In this document: positions 6,939 through 15,628 of the stretch, piece by piece
Position numbering within the stretch: position 1 is the stretch's first letter
Layout: the number at the start of each line of letters is the position of its first letter
Source of the DNA: Verrucomicrobia subdivision 3 bacterium UBA693
Lineage (GTDB): Bacteria; Verrucomicrobiota; Verrucomicrobiia; Limisphaerales; UBA8199
DNA: 64,000 nucleotides
Direction: 5' to 3'
NCBI GenBank assembly: GCA_002298785.1
Contig: DBMR01000116.1
Span: forward strand, 1 to 64,000
Program-made: the position numbers and the translations under genes
Notes under the pieces: model-generated
Told to the model about the DNA's origin: nothing
Databases searched by the model: none
Seen by the model: the letters and a program-made list of their open reading frames with translations, nothing else

Positions 6939-6944
6939 ATTATA
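6939..6944 (-). promoter_or_regulatory. Perfect -10 box 5 nt before an ATG (leaderless mRNA candidate)
   Basis: On the minus strand TATAAT (6944-6939) is followed by TCGTC and then the ATG at 6933. With normal -10 to start spacing the transcript would begin at the start codon. The expected -35 position reads TGCCAG, which is weak. Confidence 0.4.
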
Positions 6945-7028
6945 ACCGAGCTTCTGACCATCTGGCAGGGAAAAATGGGTGCGATCGAAAGTGGTGGGCA
7001 GTCAGCGGAGGGGTTCGCCCTCACCCCA

Positions 7029-7053
7029 CCCTCTCCCATCCAATGGGAGAGGG
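7029..7053. repeat. Perfect 11-bp hairpin, dispersed-repeat type
   Basis: CCCTCTCCCAT (7029-7039) and ATGGGAGAGGG (7043-7053) are exact complements around a 3-nt loop. It lies between divergent genes, so it terminates neither. The sequence is of the kind found as a dispersed intergenic hairpin in many genomes; only one copy is in this window. Confidence 0.7.
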
Positions 7054-7247
7054 AGCACCATTCGGCTGTGCACAGGTGAGACGAGTGCAGCGGGTTTTCG
7101 TCTCGGCTGGTGGAATGTGACCATCAATTCCAATCACACCCGGGAAAAATCTGGTCGCCATCCAGGGTGGTGGAGCGGGTTGGACATGTGCGGATGGTTA
7201 GAAAGCCGTTGCCCTGCACCCGGGCCTGCCGTACCATTCATCGGTCT

Positions 7248-8006
7248 ATGGCAGAAGCTCCTTCAGTTCCTGGTGGTTTTGCACCGCGCGCCGATGGCCG
7301 CGGAGCGGAACAACTGCGTCCCGTAAGTTTTCAGAACCACATCGCGCCGCATGCCACAGGCTCCACGCTGATTGAGTGGGGTAACACCCGGGTGATTTGC
7401 GGGGTGACGGTTGAGGAAACGGTGCCGCGCTGGATGAAGGAGCAGAATGTCGCCGGCGGCTGGATCACCGCTGAATACGCGATGTTGCCGTATTCCACAT
7501 TGCAACGCAAACAACGGGACAGCACGCGGGGCCGGATTGATGGTCGTTCGCAGGAAATCCAGCGCTTGATCGGGCGCGCCATGCGGGCCTCGATTGACTT
7601 GGAGAAGCTGGGCTCGCGTACTATCTGGGTGGATTGTGATGTGCTCCAGGCCGATGGCGGCACTCGTACGGCGGCCATTACCGGCGCCTACGTGGCTTTG
7701 TCCCTCGCGGTCAGGAAATTGATGGCGGAAGGCAAACTCTCGCAGAGCCCCATGCAGCATGCCGTGGCCGCAGTGAGTGTGGGAATCGTGGCGAAGCAGG
7801 CGTTGTTGGATTTGTGTTACGTGGAGGACGCCGCCGCGGAAGTCGACTTGAACCTGGTGATGAACTCCGCCGGCGAATTTATCGAACTCCAGGGCTCCGG
7901 CGAGGAGGCCACCTTTAGTGAGACGCAGTTGGCCGAGTTGCTGCGGTTGGGCAAGGCAGGCATTCAAGGCTTGCTGGCCGCCCAGCAAGGCGCACTGGCG
8001 GTCTGA
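7248..8006 (+). CDS. rph: Ribonuclease PH
   Basis: A phosphorolytic 3'-5' exoribonuclease that trims the 3' ends of tRNA precursors and can also act on other RNAs. The 252-residue product has the RNase PH landmarks: GSTLIEWGNTRVICGVTVEE, the RKQRDSTRGRIDGRSQEIQR basic stretch that contributes to RNA and phosphate binding, RTIWVDCDVLQADGGTRTA near residue 125 with the metal-binding aspartates, and the C-terminal DLNLVMNSAGEFIELQGSGE. I took the ATG at 7248, which gives family length; an earlier in-frame start would add 46 residues of unrelated sequence. No good ribosome-binding site precedes it. It is the first of four closely spaced plus-strand genes. Confidence 0.93.
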   Translation: MAEAPSVPGGFAPRADGRGAEQLRPVSFQNHIAPHATGSTLIEWGNTRVICGVTVEETVPRWMKEQNVAGGWITAEYAMLPYSTLQRKQRDSTRGRIDGRSQEIQRLIGRAMRASIDLEKLGSRTIWVDCDVLQADGGTRTAAITGAYVALSLAVRKLMAEGKLSQSPMQHAVAAVSVGIVAKQALLDLCYVEDAAAEVDLNLVMNSAGEFIELQGSGEEATFSETQLAELLRLGKAGIQGLLAAQQGALAV

Positions 8007-8063
8007 CCGCCCACGCTCCTACCACCGTTCCCTCGGTACGCGGGCCTTCCATTATCCTTTTTA

Positions 8064-8732
8064 GTGAAAACCAAATTCTCGAAATCTCAGCTTTTCAACG
8101 ATCCAACGCTGGCGCCCACGACGCGGTTGTGGCTAATCCGCCATGCCGAGGTGGAATCCAACTACCAGAACAAGTTTGGCGGGCGCATCGACATGGACCT
8201 CTCTCCGCAGGGACATTTGCAGGCCCTGGCCTTGGGCAAATACCTGGGGAACTTCGTCTTTGACGCTTGCTACGCCTCGCCGATGAAGCGCGTGCAGCAG
8301 ACTCTGGCTTCGATGCAGTTGGAAGGAATGCCCCGGCCGACCGTGCTGGAGGGTTTGCGCGAGATCGATTTCGGTGATTGGACGGGGCTCAGTTTCGAAG
8401 AAGTGTTTGCGCAGTACAACATTCATCCATTTACGTGGCTGGACCAGATCGAGGCGGCGGGCATTCGAAACGGGGAATCCTCCGCCGTGTTTGGCGGGCG
8501 GGTCCGGCCTTGCCTGGAGCAAATCCTGGCTGAGGGTCATGGCAAGAACATTGCCATCGCGTGTCATGGCGGGGTGATTCGGATGTTGCTCGCTTTGATC
8601 CTTAATCTGCCGCTGCCGCGTATGAACTCTTTCCAGATCGAATACGCCAGCATTACGCAGGTCTGGTGGCCGGGCACCCACCCGGAATTGCGCTTGGTCA
8701 ATTTCACGCCCTGGCGCGATATTCGACCATGA
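8064..8732 (+). CDS. Histidine phosphatase family protein (phosphoglycerate mutase-like)
   Basis: 222 residues from a GTG start. The catalytic phospho-histidine motif is LIRHAEV (residues ~23-29), with LREIDFGDWTGLSFEEV around residue 98 supplying the acid/base glutamate, and a second histidine in ACHGGVIRML near residue 170. This is the arrangement of the small cofactor-dependent phosphatase/mutase branch; the length and absence of an insertion between the motifs suggest a phosphatase (for example of alpha-ribazole or a sugar phosphate) rather than a glycolytic mutase. The substrate cannot be read from the sequence. Its stop codon overlaps the start of prmA (ATGA), so the two are translationally coupled. 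Confidence 0.85.
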   Translation: MKTKFSKSQLFNDPTLAPTTRLWLIRHAEVESNYQNKFGGRIDMDLSPQGHLQALALGKYLGNFVFDACYASPMKRVQQTLASMQLEGMPRPTVLEGLREIDFGDWTGLSFEEVFAQYNIHPFTWLDQIEAAGIRNGESSAVFGGRVRPCLEQILAEGHGKNIAIACHGGVIRMLLALILNLPLPRMNSFQIEYASITQVWWPGTHPELRLVNFTPWRDIRP

Positions 8733-9712
8733 AAAGCAAACCGCTCTGGAAGATTTCCCTGCGCGTCTCTGCCGCGGCGGAGGACGCTGTGGTGGAGTTC
8801 CTCTCGGAATTGTTTCAGACGCCGGCCTCGGCTTTCTTCCATCTTGAACATCAAATCTCCACGGTCACGGTCTTCTTGACGGACCGCTCCGCCTGGACCG
8901 CCCCCGCCCGGGCCGCGATCCGCCAGCACCTGAAGCGACTTTCGGAACTCGGCCTAGATCCGAGGCCGGCGCGCCTCGCCTTTAGCCGGGTGCGAGCCGA
9001 GGATTGGTCCGAATCATGGAAAAAGCATTTCCGCCCGTTGCAGGTGGGGCGACGGCTATTGATCCGGCCGAGTTGGAGTCGAATAAAAGCTCAAAGGGGT
9101 CAGGCGGTGGTGGTGCTGGATCCGGGTCTGAGTTTCGGCACTGGGCAACATCCTACCACGGGCTTTTGCCTGGCACAGATCGCCCGGCACGGACGGTCGC
9201 GTGGGCCTTTGTCACTCCTTGATATCGGGACTGGCAGCGGCATTCTGGCCATCGCTGCCGCCAAGTTGGGCTATGCGCCCATCGCGGCTTTTGATTTCGA
9301 TCCCCAGGCGGTTTCGGTGGCGAAAGCCAATGCAACCCGGAACCAGGTGGCGGGGAAAATTCACATTTACCGGCAGGATGTAGCGCGGCTGAAGCTCCCG
9401 GCGAAACGCGCCGGGAAAGCGATACGGAAACGGTCGTCGGGCGGGAGCCCATCGAGCGTGGCTCGCCGGGGATACGATCTGGTGGTCGCCAACCTGACCG
9501 CGAACCTGCTGCGGGAGCATCTCCGGCGAATTCTGTCCTGCCTGGCTCCCGGCGGGGTCCTGGTATTGGCGGGAATTCTGGAAACGGAATTTGCGGCGGT
9601 TAACTCGGAATGTGTGGCTGCCGGGCTCCAGCCGTTGGCGGCACGGACGGAGAAAGAATGGCGATCCGGGAGTTACTTGAAGCCGGTGCTGAGTGATGGT
9701 ATGAGCGAATAG
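8729..9712 (+). CDS. prmA: Ribosomal protein L11 methyltransferase
   Basis: 327 residues, SAM-dependent methylation of ribosomal protein L11. The N-terminal ~100 residues are the L11-binding domain. The methyltransferase fold follows, with motif I LLDIGTGSGILAIAAAKLG near residue 166, AFDFDPQAVSVAKANA, and YDLVVANLTANLLREHL near residue 248, the equivalent of the NPPY-like motif in this family, ending in VLVLAGILETE. A 20-25 residue basic insertion (AKRAGKAIRKRSSGGSP) precedes motif IV and is longer than usual. I chose the ATG at 8729, which overlaps the previous stop and matches the family start; a longer frame to 8666 has no support. The methyltransferase fold is complete. Confidence 0.9.
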   Translation: MKSKPLWKISLRVSAAAEDAVVEFLSELFQTPASAFFHLEHQISTVTVFLTDRSAWTAPARAAIRQHLKRLSELGLDPRPARLAFSRVRAEDWSESWKKHFRPLQVGRRLLIRPSWSRIKAQRGQAVVVLDPGLSFGTGQHPTTGFCLAQIARHGRSRGPLSLLDIGTGSGILAIAAAKLGYAPIAAFDFDPQAVSVAKANATRNQVAGKIHIYRQDVARLKLPAKRAGKAIRKRSSGGSPSSVARRGYDLVVANLTANLLREHLRRILSCLAPGGVLVLAGILETEFAAVNSECVAAGLQPLAARTEKEWRSGSYLKPVLSDGMSE

Positions 9713-9724
9713 ATACCGCATATA

Positions 9725-10111
9725 ATGAAAGCCAAGCCAGTTGAACCGAGGAATATTGATGAGTACATCGCCGGATTTCCTCCGGAAGTTCAAAAGCTGC
9801 TAAAAGCGGTCAGAAGCGCGATCAAGAAGGCGGCGCCAGACGCCGAGGAAGCCATTAAATATCGGCTACCAACATTCGTCCTCGGCGGCAACCTGGTTCA
9901 TTTCGGTGCGTTTAAGGCGCATATTGGTTTTTACCCGACCTCATCAGGAACTGCGAAGTTCAAGCAGGAGCTGGCCCGGTATGAAGGGGCCAAAGGCTCG
10001 GTGAAATTTCCCTTTGATCAACCCATTCCCTTGGCCTTGATCGGCAAAATTGTGAAGTTCAGGGTGCGGGAAAACCTGGAGCGCGCGGTGGCAAAAAGGA
10101 AACGTACGTAG
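9725..10111 (+). CDS. DUF1801 family protein
   Basis: 128 residues with the DUF1801 pattern: IDEYIAGFPPEVQKLLKAVRSAIKKAAPDAEEAIKYRLPTF, then FGAFKAHIGFYPTSSG and a lysine-rich C-terminus. The family is widespread and small; members have been linked to iron handling (YdhG/frataxin-like) but the function is not settled. It begins 12 bp after prmA on the same strand and so probably belongs to the rph-prmA transcript, although its role is unrelated on its face. The protein has no signal peptide and is expected in the cytoplasm. Confidence 0.8.
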   Translation: MKAKPVEPRNIDEYIAGFPPEVQKLLKAVRSAIKKAAPDAEEAIKYRLPTFVLGGNLVHFGAFKAHIGFYPTSSGTAKFKQELARYEGAKGSVKFPFDQPIPLALIGKIVKFRVRENLERAVAKRKRT

Positions 10112-10159
10112 CGCTGTCCAGGCGCCGCCAGGGCCGATCGTGGCCCGGATGGCGCCGCT

Positions 10160-13100
10160 CTATCGGTATTGTGCGGTTATCTCAGCGGTCCCGATGTTGC
10201 CGGGGAGATCCACCCAATCCCCGGATAGTTTCCGCCAGCGCTTGCCGTTGACGAAGACGGCTTTCGGGGCTTGTCCCTCGGGATGCCGAAAGCGGAGGCG
10301 AATGTTTTTTGGCGGATTGCGAACGGGCCCTTCCAGCCGGGCGGTGATTTTGCCATCCGTGCCAGTGTAAAGGACGTTCACGGGGCCGAAGTGAGTAGCG
10401 GCACGTTCGAGCCCGCAACGCTTTCCGGGAGCGAGCCACTCGCGTGGGATCGCTTGTCCGACGAGGAGATCGTCGCCTTGCTCGCGAATGAACAAGAAAC
10501 GGAGCCAGCCGCACGCGTTGGCTTCGTCCGAACTCTTGAAGTGGTCGCCGCGCCAGTCGGCCATATCGGGCAGAGCGTGCTCGGTGTTCATGTGGACGTC
10601 CGGGAAGTGACTCACGGCGAGTCCGTTGAACAGGGCGCGCAACGCGGACTTCACGTCGTCGCGATAGAGGTAGGGTTCGACATCCAACAACAGGCAGGCT
10701 TGCATGGACATGCCGCCGCGACCGAACCATTCGCTGTCAAAATTCTTTAGGGTGTACCCGTATTGATTCGAGAGGTAGAGGTTATCTTCGTAATCATTGA
10801 GAATCCAGGCAGCTTGCGGAGAGCGCGGATCGAGCGCGCCGGTGATGAGCAGATGCAGAGCGCCTTCAAGGGTTTCGCAAATCCAGCCGAAGCTGCGTCC
10901 GCGCCGATGAGCGGAGGAGGGGAAGTGTGGGACGGCGGTGCCGTTGCGCAAGCGCACGACGGGCGAGCGTTCGGAGGCGGCGGTGAAATTAGCCAGGAGA
11001 TGAGTGTGATATTCATTGGCGGCGCGCCGGACGCGCTCGGCTTCCGGATGCCGCAGTTGTTCGAGTGCCCATGCGGCGGAATCCAGTCCGCGCCAGGTGT
11101 AGCAACTGGTCGAGAGCCAGGTCCACCAATCGCCAATATCCTCGAGACTTCCCGCTGGAAGCAACCCATGTTCCAGCGGATGCCGGTTGGCGGTGCGGGC
11201 GGTTTCCTGGATGATCCAATCCGCTCCCGCCAAAATTCCGGGGGCGGATCGGCGCAACCATTCCTGGTCGCGCGTAAAACGGTAATGCTCGGCGAGGCAC
11301 CAGAGAATCCAGCCATGGTGCTGGTTATAGCCGCCCGCCTCGTAACCACCCGCGCCGTAAAGAATGCCGGCTTTGCTGGCGAAATCGCCGGGCAACTTGA
11401 CCGTGCCCTGGTAATGGAGCCAGGCGTCGAGGCACTCGCGTGCTTCCCGATGCATCCCGCGCCGGTCGAGGTCGACGACCATCATGCAGGACTCGTTGCC
11501 GTAGGCGCCATAGGCGAAGGAACCCACCCGCGCGAATCGGCGATCGCTGCCCGGTTCGCGCTCGCAATTCACCAGCAGATGTCGAGCGTGCGAGCGGTAG
11601 AATTGGTCGAGCGCTGGTTCCGGGGTGATGAGTCGGGCGCTTTCATCCATACGCGGCCGCCAATAGGCGGCGGATGCGCTGCGCTCCGTGTCGAACTCCA
11701 GGCGGGCCAGTTGCTCGCGTTCACCCGCTCCTTCCAGCACCAGGTAGGGGATTTTTACCACGACGGACCTCGTCTCGCCGGGGGGCAATTTCCAGGACCA
11801 GGTGGTTGAGTCGGTGGCAACTTCCGCGCCCGGCGCAGTGACCACCTGGGCGCGCAGCTTATCTTTGGCCCAGAGAAAGCCTTCAGGGTCGAGCCGGAGG
11901 GTCAACGGGTGATCGCCCGCAGAACAGGATAGTGGCAAGGTCGCGGTTTTAGGCGAGTCGGTGGTGTTGGTGAAAATAAAGCGCGCCATGAATACGGCCG
12001 GGCTATCCGGCGCGGGAACACCTCCACCGGGTCTCGTGCCGGTCAACTCCGTGAGCAGCGCCGTTTGTGTTACCCGCACGCCGGCGGCTTCCCACGTGGT
12101 CACGCAGATGGGCAGGCTCGCTTCGTCGAGGTAACGGTCCGCCGCCGGTCGGTTGAGACCGAAGTGGAACCTGACCGGTCCTGGTTCCAGATCGAGGCGT
12201 GGCGTATCCTGGCCGGGGCGCGCGCGCAAGTAATGGTCGTTTGACCGGAACAGGATGCTGCCGTCTTCGTGCAACTGGAAGCGTTGCCGACCGCCGTCCA
12301 GTCCCAGTGGAAAATCAATGCGGGATCGTTTGCGAGGCACCCCCGCCCAGGCTGATGTCCAGGTTTGCTCCGGGAGTCCGGCGACACGTTCGTAGAGGGT
12401 TTTGGCGCCGCTGGCCTTTTGTTCGCGCTCCAGTGCGGCATAGTCCCGGGAATCTCCTTCCGGCAAGATCGCCGCCCCTTGGCTCGGGACAAAAAGCGGC
12501 CCGCCAGAGAGGTCGTCGATCGCGAAAGTGAACCGGGACTTGGCCGTGGCCACGCTGGCCAGGGTGCGATCAAACGTGTTTGGATCCGGGTTCCCCGTGA
12601 TTTGCAGTCGCAACCGGTATTTTGACGGATTCAGTTTTTCCAGCGCGTTTACGCGGCCGTTAAAGCTGGTCACGAGCGGGGTGGAACCGGGAGGAGACTT
12701 CCAGCACAGCAAGACGGTCCTCTCCATGTTGGTGGAATCGGTGAAGGCCTCCCAATGAGTAATCTGGGGAAGCGCTGCCGCCGAGGATAGGCGGACTTTG
12801 AGAGTATAACGGAACGCTGCCGGGTAATCCTTAATGCCGGTGAACTCCTTCGCATTGACCGGGCGGAACTTGAACGTCAGGCGATTGCCTTGAGATTCGA
12901 CTTCGGCATCGGCCACTCGCCAACCGCCCTGGTGCCAGTTCCCCAGTTCCATCCAACCCACATCGCCACCGCCGGGTTCGCGGTCTTTCGGCAGGCGCTG
13001 CTCGGGCCAGCGGCTGCCCCAGTATTCGAGATGGACCGATGACGGGTTGGCAACCGCTTTTGAAAACTCCACCGCTACCTGGTGCAATTCGCGCGGATCT

Positions 13101-13225
13101 TCCCAGAGCAGGCCCTGGCCTTCGGGAAGGGGCAGGGCATAGGGCGCGGCGTCGAAAGCTGCCCCGCGCACGACCAGGTTCGAGGTGAATACCAGAAAGA
13201 AAGCCAGGGATAGCTTCGGCTGCAT
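10160..13225 (-). CDS. Large secreted six-hairpin-type glycoside hydrolase-like protein
   Basis: From the ATG at 13225 the product is 1021 residues with a signal peptide (MQPKLSLAFFLVFTSNLVVRG). A TTG four codons upstream is less likely. Residues ~30-520 look like beta-sandwich domains (repeated strands such as LTFKFRPVNAKEFTGIKDYP and FRLHEDGSILFRSN-like stretches). From ~540 the sequence becomes helical in the manner of (alpha/alpha)6 toroid enzymes: LDQFYRSHARHLLVNCE, GGYNQHHGWILWCLAEHYRFTRD, and LLDVEPYLYRDDVKSAL. The C-terminus returns to strands. This layout fits the glycosidases that cut polysaccharide side chains, but no family-specific catalytic motif is clear to me. It converges on the DUF1801 gene with 48 bp between stops. 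Confidence 0.55.
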   Translation of the reverse strand: MQPKLSLAFFLVFTSNLVVRGAAFDAAPYALPLPEGQGLLWEDPRELHQVAVEFSKAVANPSSVHLEYWGSRWPEQRLPKDREPGGGDVGWMELGNWHQGGWRVADAEVESQGNRLTFKFRPVNAKEFTGIKDYPAAFRYTLKVRLSSAAALPQITHWEAFTDSTNMERTVLLCWKSPPGSTPLVTSFNGRVNALEKLNPSKYRLRLQITGNPDPNTFDRTLASVATAKSRFTFAIDDLSGGPLFVPSQGAAILPEGDSRDYAALEREQKASGAKTLYERVAGLPEQTWTSAWAGVPRKRSRIDFPLGLDGGRQRFQLHEDGSILFRSNDHYLRARPGQDTPRLDLEPGPVRFHFGLNRPAADRYLDEASLPICVTTWEAAGVRVTQTALLTELTGTRPGGGVPAPDSPAVFMARFIFTNTTDSPKTATLPLSCSAGDHPLTLRLDPEGFLWAKDKLRAQVVTAPGAEVATDSTTWSWKLPPGETRSVVVKIPYLVLEGAGEREQLARLEFDTERSASAAYWRPRMDESARLITPEPALDQFYRSHARHLLVNCEREPGSDRRFARVGSFAYGAYGNESCMMVVDLDRRGMHREARECLDAWLHYQGTVKLPGDFASKAGILYGAGGYEAGGYNQHHGWILWCLAEHYRFTRDQEWLRRSAPGILAGADWIIQETARTANRHPLEHGLLPAGSLEDIGDWWTWLSTSCYTWRGLDSAAWALEQLRHPEAERVRRAANEYHTHLLANFTAASERSPVVRLRNGTAVPHFPSSAHRRGRSFGWICETLEGALHLLITGALDPRSPQAAWILNDYEDNLYLSNQYGYTLKNFDSEWFGRGGMSMQACLLLDVEPYLYRDDVKSALRALFNGLAVSHFPDVHMNTEHALPDMADWRGDHFKSSDEANACGWLRFLFIREQGDDLLVGQAIPREWLAPGKRCGLERAATHFGPVNVLYTGTDGKITARLEGPVRNPPKNIRLRFRHPEGQAPKAVFVNGKRWRKLSGDWVDLPGNIGTAEITAQYR

Positions 13226-13418
13226 AATCAGGAGCAAATATTATCTGGCGAAAAACGCGAGCGCATTTTTCAACCGTGAAATTCGCAACCGGGAGCTTCT
13301 GGTACCTTTCGTCATGCCTAATTAACCTTGCGCGGCTGGCGCGACAATGTCCGGCGGTTTTTTTCGGCTTACGGCAGTTCGTGCTTGCTTGTACAAGGGT
13401 AAAAAGACGAAATCAGGC

Positions 13419-14771
13419 ATGCCCATCCCTGCCTTTTTTAGGACGCGCGCAGATTTGCCGTCGATTTCCGGCGATCCAGCCGAAATCCGCCGGATTTACG
13501 AGCGCAAGCGATGGTCGGTTTTTCTGTCAGTGCTGTTTGGGTACGGGTTATTTTACACGTGCCGGATGAACTTTTCGGTCGCCAAGAAGGCGATGCTGGA
13601 CGCGGGGGTGATGACTCCCACGCAGATGGGGGTGGTTGGTTCGGCGTTGCTTTTTGTATACTCACTGGGGCGATTTACGAACGGGTTCCTGGCCGATCGG
13701 TGCAATATCGCCAGGTTTATGTCCACCGCGTTGCTGTTGTCCGCGGGGGCGAATTTGCTGATCGGCTGCCACCTTGGGTTTGTTGGATTTCTAATCCTCT
13801 GGGGGCTGAACGGGTGGTTTCAATCGGTGGGCTCGGCCCCGAGCGTCGTGGCCTTGTCGCATTGGTTTGCCAAAGCGGAGCGCGGCACGCGCTATGGCAT
13901 CTGGAGCGCCAGTCACAGTCTGGGTGAAGGTATCAGCTTCGTGGGCACCGCCTTCCTGGTTTCAGCATTCGGTTGGCGCTGGGGATTCTGGGGTCCGGGA
14001 TTGCTCTGCGTGGCGGCGGGTTTGGTGTTGTATCGGACCCTGGCCGACCGCCCTCAGACCTACGGGCTTCCGCCGGTGAGCGAGTACCGGAAAGAGCCGC
14101 CGGAGGCTGCCGCGCAGGAGCAAGCTTCGATCGGCGCGCTTCAGTTGGAGGTGGTGAAACATCCCGGCGTGTGGATCCTGGCCCTGGCCAGCGGGTGCCT
14201 TTACGTGGGGCGATACGGCATCGGCAACTGGGGACCACTTTACCTGCAACTCGCCAAGCATTATTCCGGTCCCGCCGCCGGGTCAGTGCTCGCCGCGTAC
14301 CCGATTGCTCAAATCCTCGGCTCAATCAGTTCCGGATTTGTCTCCGACCGGCTTTTCGGTGCGCGCCGGAATATTCCAGCGCTCATTTATGGCGTGTTGC
14401 AGATCTGTTCGCTGGTGGCGCTGTACTGGATTCCACCCGGCAACCAGAGCCTTGATTCCCTGGCGCTGGCAGTCTTTGGCTTCACCATGGGCGGATTGCT
14501 CGTTTACCTTGGCGGACTGATGGCAATTGACCTGGTATCAAGGCGGGCGGCGGGAGCGGCGATGGGCCTGGTGGGTTTGTTCAGCTACCTGGTCGCGGGC
14601 GTGCAGGACACGGTGAGCGGCTATTTGCTCGATGCTTCCAAGATCACCGTAAACGACGTCACGACCTATTCATTCCGGCTGGTCTTTGCCGTGTGGATTG
14701 GAGCGCTCATCCTGTCCACAACCCTGGCCGCGTCGCTGTGGCTTTATACTTCCCTGCAGAAAAAACGATAA
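13419..14771 (+). CDS. MFS transporter, organophosphate:phosphate antiporter type
   Basis: 450 residues from the ATG at 13419; a longer frame to 13347 adds residues without membrane character. About 12 transmembrane spans are visible. The N-terminal half carries FYTCRMNFSVAKKAML and VYSLGRFTNGFLADR, then SVVALSHWFAKAERGTRYGIWSASHSLGE, which matches the glycerol-3-phosphate/hexose-phosphate (GlpT/UhpT) branch, where transport exchanges a sugar or glycerol phosphate for inorganic phosphate across the inner membrane. The central loop is short. It ends 1 bp before the PfkB kinase, so the pair may take up and phosphorylate a sugar or handle a sugar phosphate. The exact substrate is not determined. 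Confidence 0.8.
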   Translation: MPIPAFFRTRADLPSISGDPAEIRRIYERKRWSVFLSVLFGYGLFYTCRMNFSVAKKAMLDAGVMTPTQMGVVGSALLFVYSLGRFTNGFLADRCNIARFMSTALLLSAGANLLIGCHLGFVGFLILWGLNGWFQSVGSAPSVVALSHWFAKAERGTRYGIWSASHSLGEGISFVGTAFLVSAFGWRWGFWGPGLLCVAAGLVLYRTLADRPQTYGLPPVSEYRKEPPEAAAQEQASIGALQLEVVKHPGVWILALASGCLYVGRYGIGNWGPLYLQLAKHYSGPAAGSVLAAYPIAQILGSISSGFVSDRLFGARRNIPALIYGVLQICSLVALYWIPPGNQSLDSLALAVFGFTMGGLLVYLGGLMAIDLVSRRAAGAAMGLVGLFSYLVAGVQDTVSGYLLDASKITVNDVTTYSFRLVFAVWIGALILSTTLAASLWLYTSLQKKR

Positions 14772-14772
14772 T

Positions 14773-15618
14773 ATGAAAATACTCTTCCTGGGACATGTTT
14801 GCGTCGACAAGAACGTCGTTCGCGGAGAAACCGAAACGTTGTATGGCGGCGGCGTGATGCATGGAGCCATCACTGCCCAGCGCCTCGGTGCGCAGGCGAT
14901 TGTGGTGACCAGGTGTGCTGAAGCCGATCGCGGCCATTTTCAGCACCTGGCCGATAGTGGTGTGCAAACGGTATTTTTGCCCAGCGCGGAGAGCACTTCC
15001 ATCCGCAATGTTTATCCGAGCGAAAACCCCGACGACCGTGAGAGCTTTCTCATTTCGCGGGCGGAACCATTTTGCGCTGCCGATTTCGACCAGGTGGAAG
15101 CCTGGCAACCGGATCTCGTGCATGTGAATCCGCTGTGGTTTGGAGAGTTCCCGCCGGAGTTGCTGGCCGGGTTGCGTCCGCGCGCTCGCCAACTCGCCGC
15201 CGATGCGCAGGGGTTTCTGCGCGTGCCGCAACCGGACGGACGCATGACGCACCAGGATTTCGCCGGGAAACGAGCGGTGCTGGGGATGCTGGATTTGTTC
15301 AAGGTGGATGCCCGGGAGGCGTTACTGCTGACGGGCGAGACCGATCCCGGACAGGCGGCGCGTGCTGTTCATGCCCTGGGGCCCAAGCTCGTGTTGCTGA
15401 CGCATCAGGGCGGGGTATGTGCTTTTGACGGCGCGCAAATCTGCCATAGCCCATTCACGGCGTTTACCTTGGAAGGTCGCACGGGTCGAGGTGACACCTG
15501 CACCGCCTCGTTTCTGGCCGGGCGTGGGCGCGGCATGAGCTTGCCGGAGGCGACAGCGTTTGCGGCGGATATCACCTCCCGAAAAATGCGCTACCGGGGC
15601 GCGTATCGCGGGGATTAG
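14773..15618 (+). CDS. PfkB family carbohydrate kinase
   Basis: 281 residues, a ribokinase-fold kinase transferring phosphate from ATP to a sugar or nucleoside. The N-terminus KILFLGHVCVDKNVV and the YGGGVMHGAI strand-turn are the substrate-side signature, and LEGRTGRGDTCTASFLAG (near residue 230-247) carries the GxGD anion hole and catalytic aspartate. The lid between them is short, as in the smaller PfkB members, so the substrate may be a small sugar or a nucleoside. I took the ATG at 14773, 1 bp after the stop of the MFS gene; a longer frame overlaps that gene. The close spacing suggests the two act on the same substrate. Confidence 0.75.
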   Translation: MKILFLGHVCVDKNVVRGETETLYGGGVMHGAITAQRLGAQAIVVTRCAEADRGHFQHLADSGVQTVFLPSAESTSIRNVYPSENPDDRESFLISRAEPFCAADFDQVEAWQPDLVHVNPLWFGEFPPELLAGLRPRARQLAADAQGFLRVPQPDGRMTHQDFAGKRAVLGMLDLFKVDAREALLLTGETDPGQAARAVHALGPKLVLLTHQGGVCAFDGAQICHSPFTAFTLEGRTGRGDTCTASFLAGRGRGMSLPEATAFAADITSRKMRYRGAYRGD

Positions 15619-15628
15619 ACGGCGGCGG

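Larger units (their letters stand above)
6934..7247. other. Divergent intergenic region, leaderless promoter and hairpin repeat
   Basis: This separates the minus-strand phosphoesterase gene from rph on the plus strand. It holds the -10 box at 6939-6944 and the 11-bp hairpin at 7029-7053. Little else is recognisable. Open frames continue upstream of the rph start into this region, but they have no conserved RNase PH sequence and no ribosome-binding site. Confidence 0.5.

Noticed and set aside
7110..7247. N-terminal extension of rph.
   Set aside because: RNase PH length and conservation start at 7248; the upstream 46 residues have no homology.
14686..14772. Longer start for the PfkB kinase.
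   Set aside because: It would overlap the MFS gene in another frame and adds residues unlike any PfkB N-terminus.
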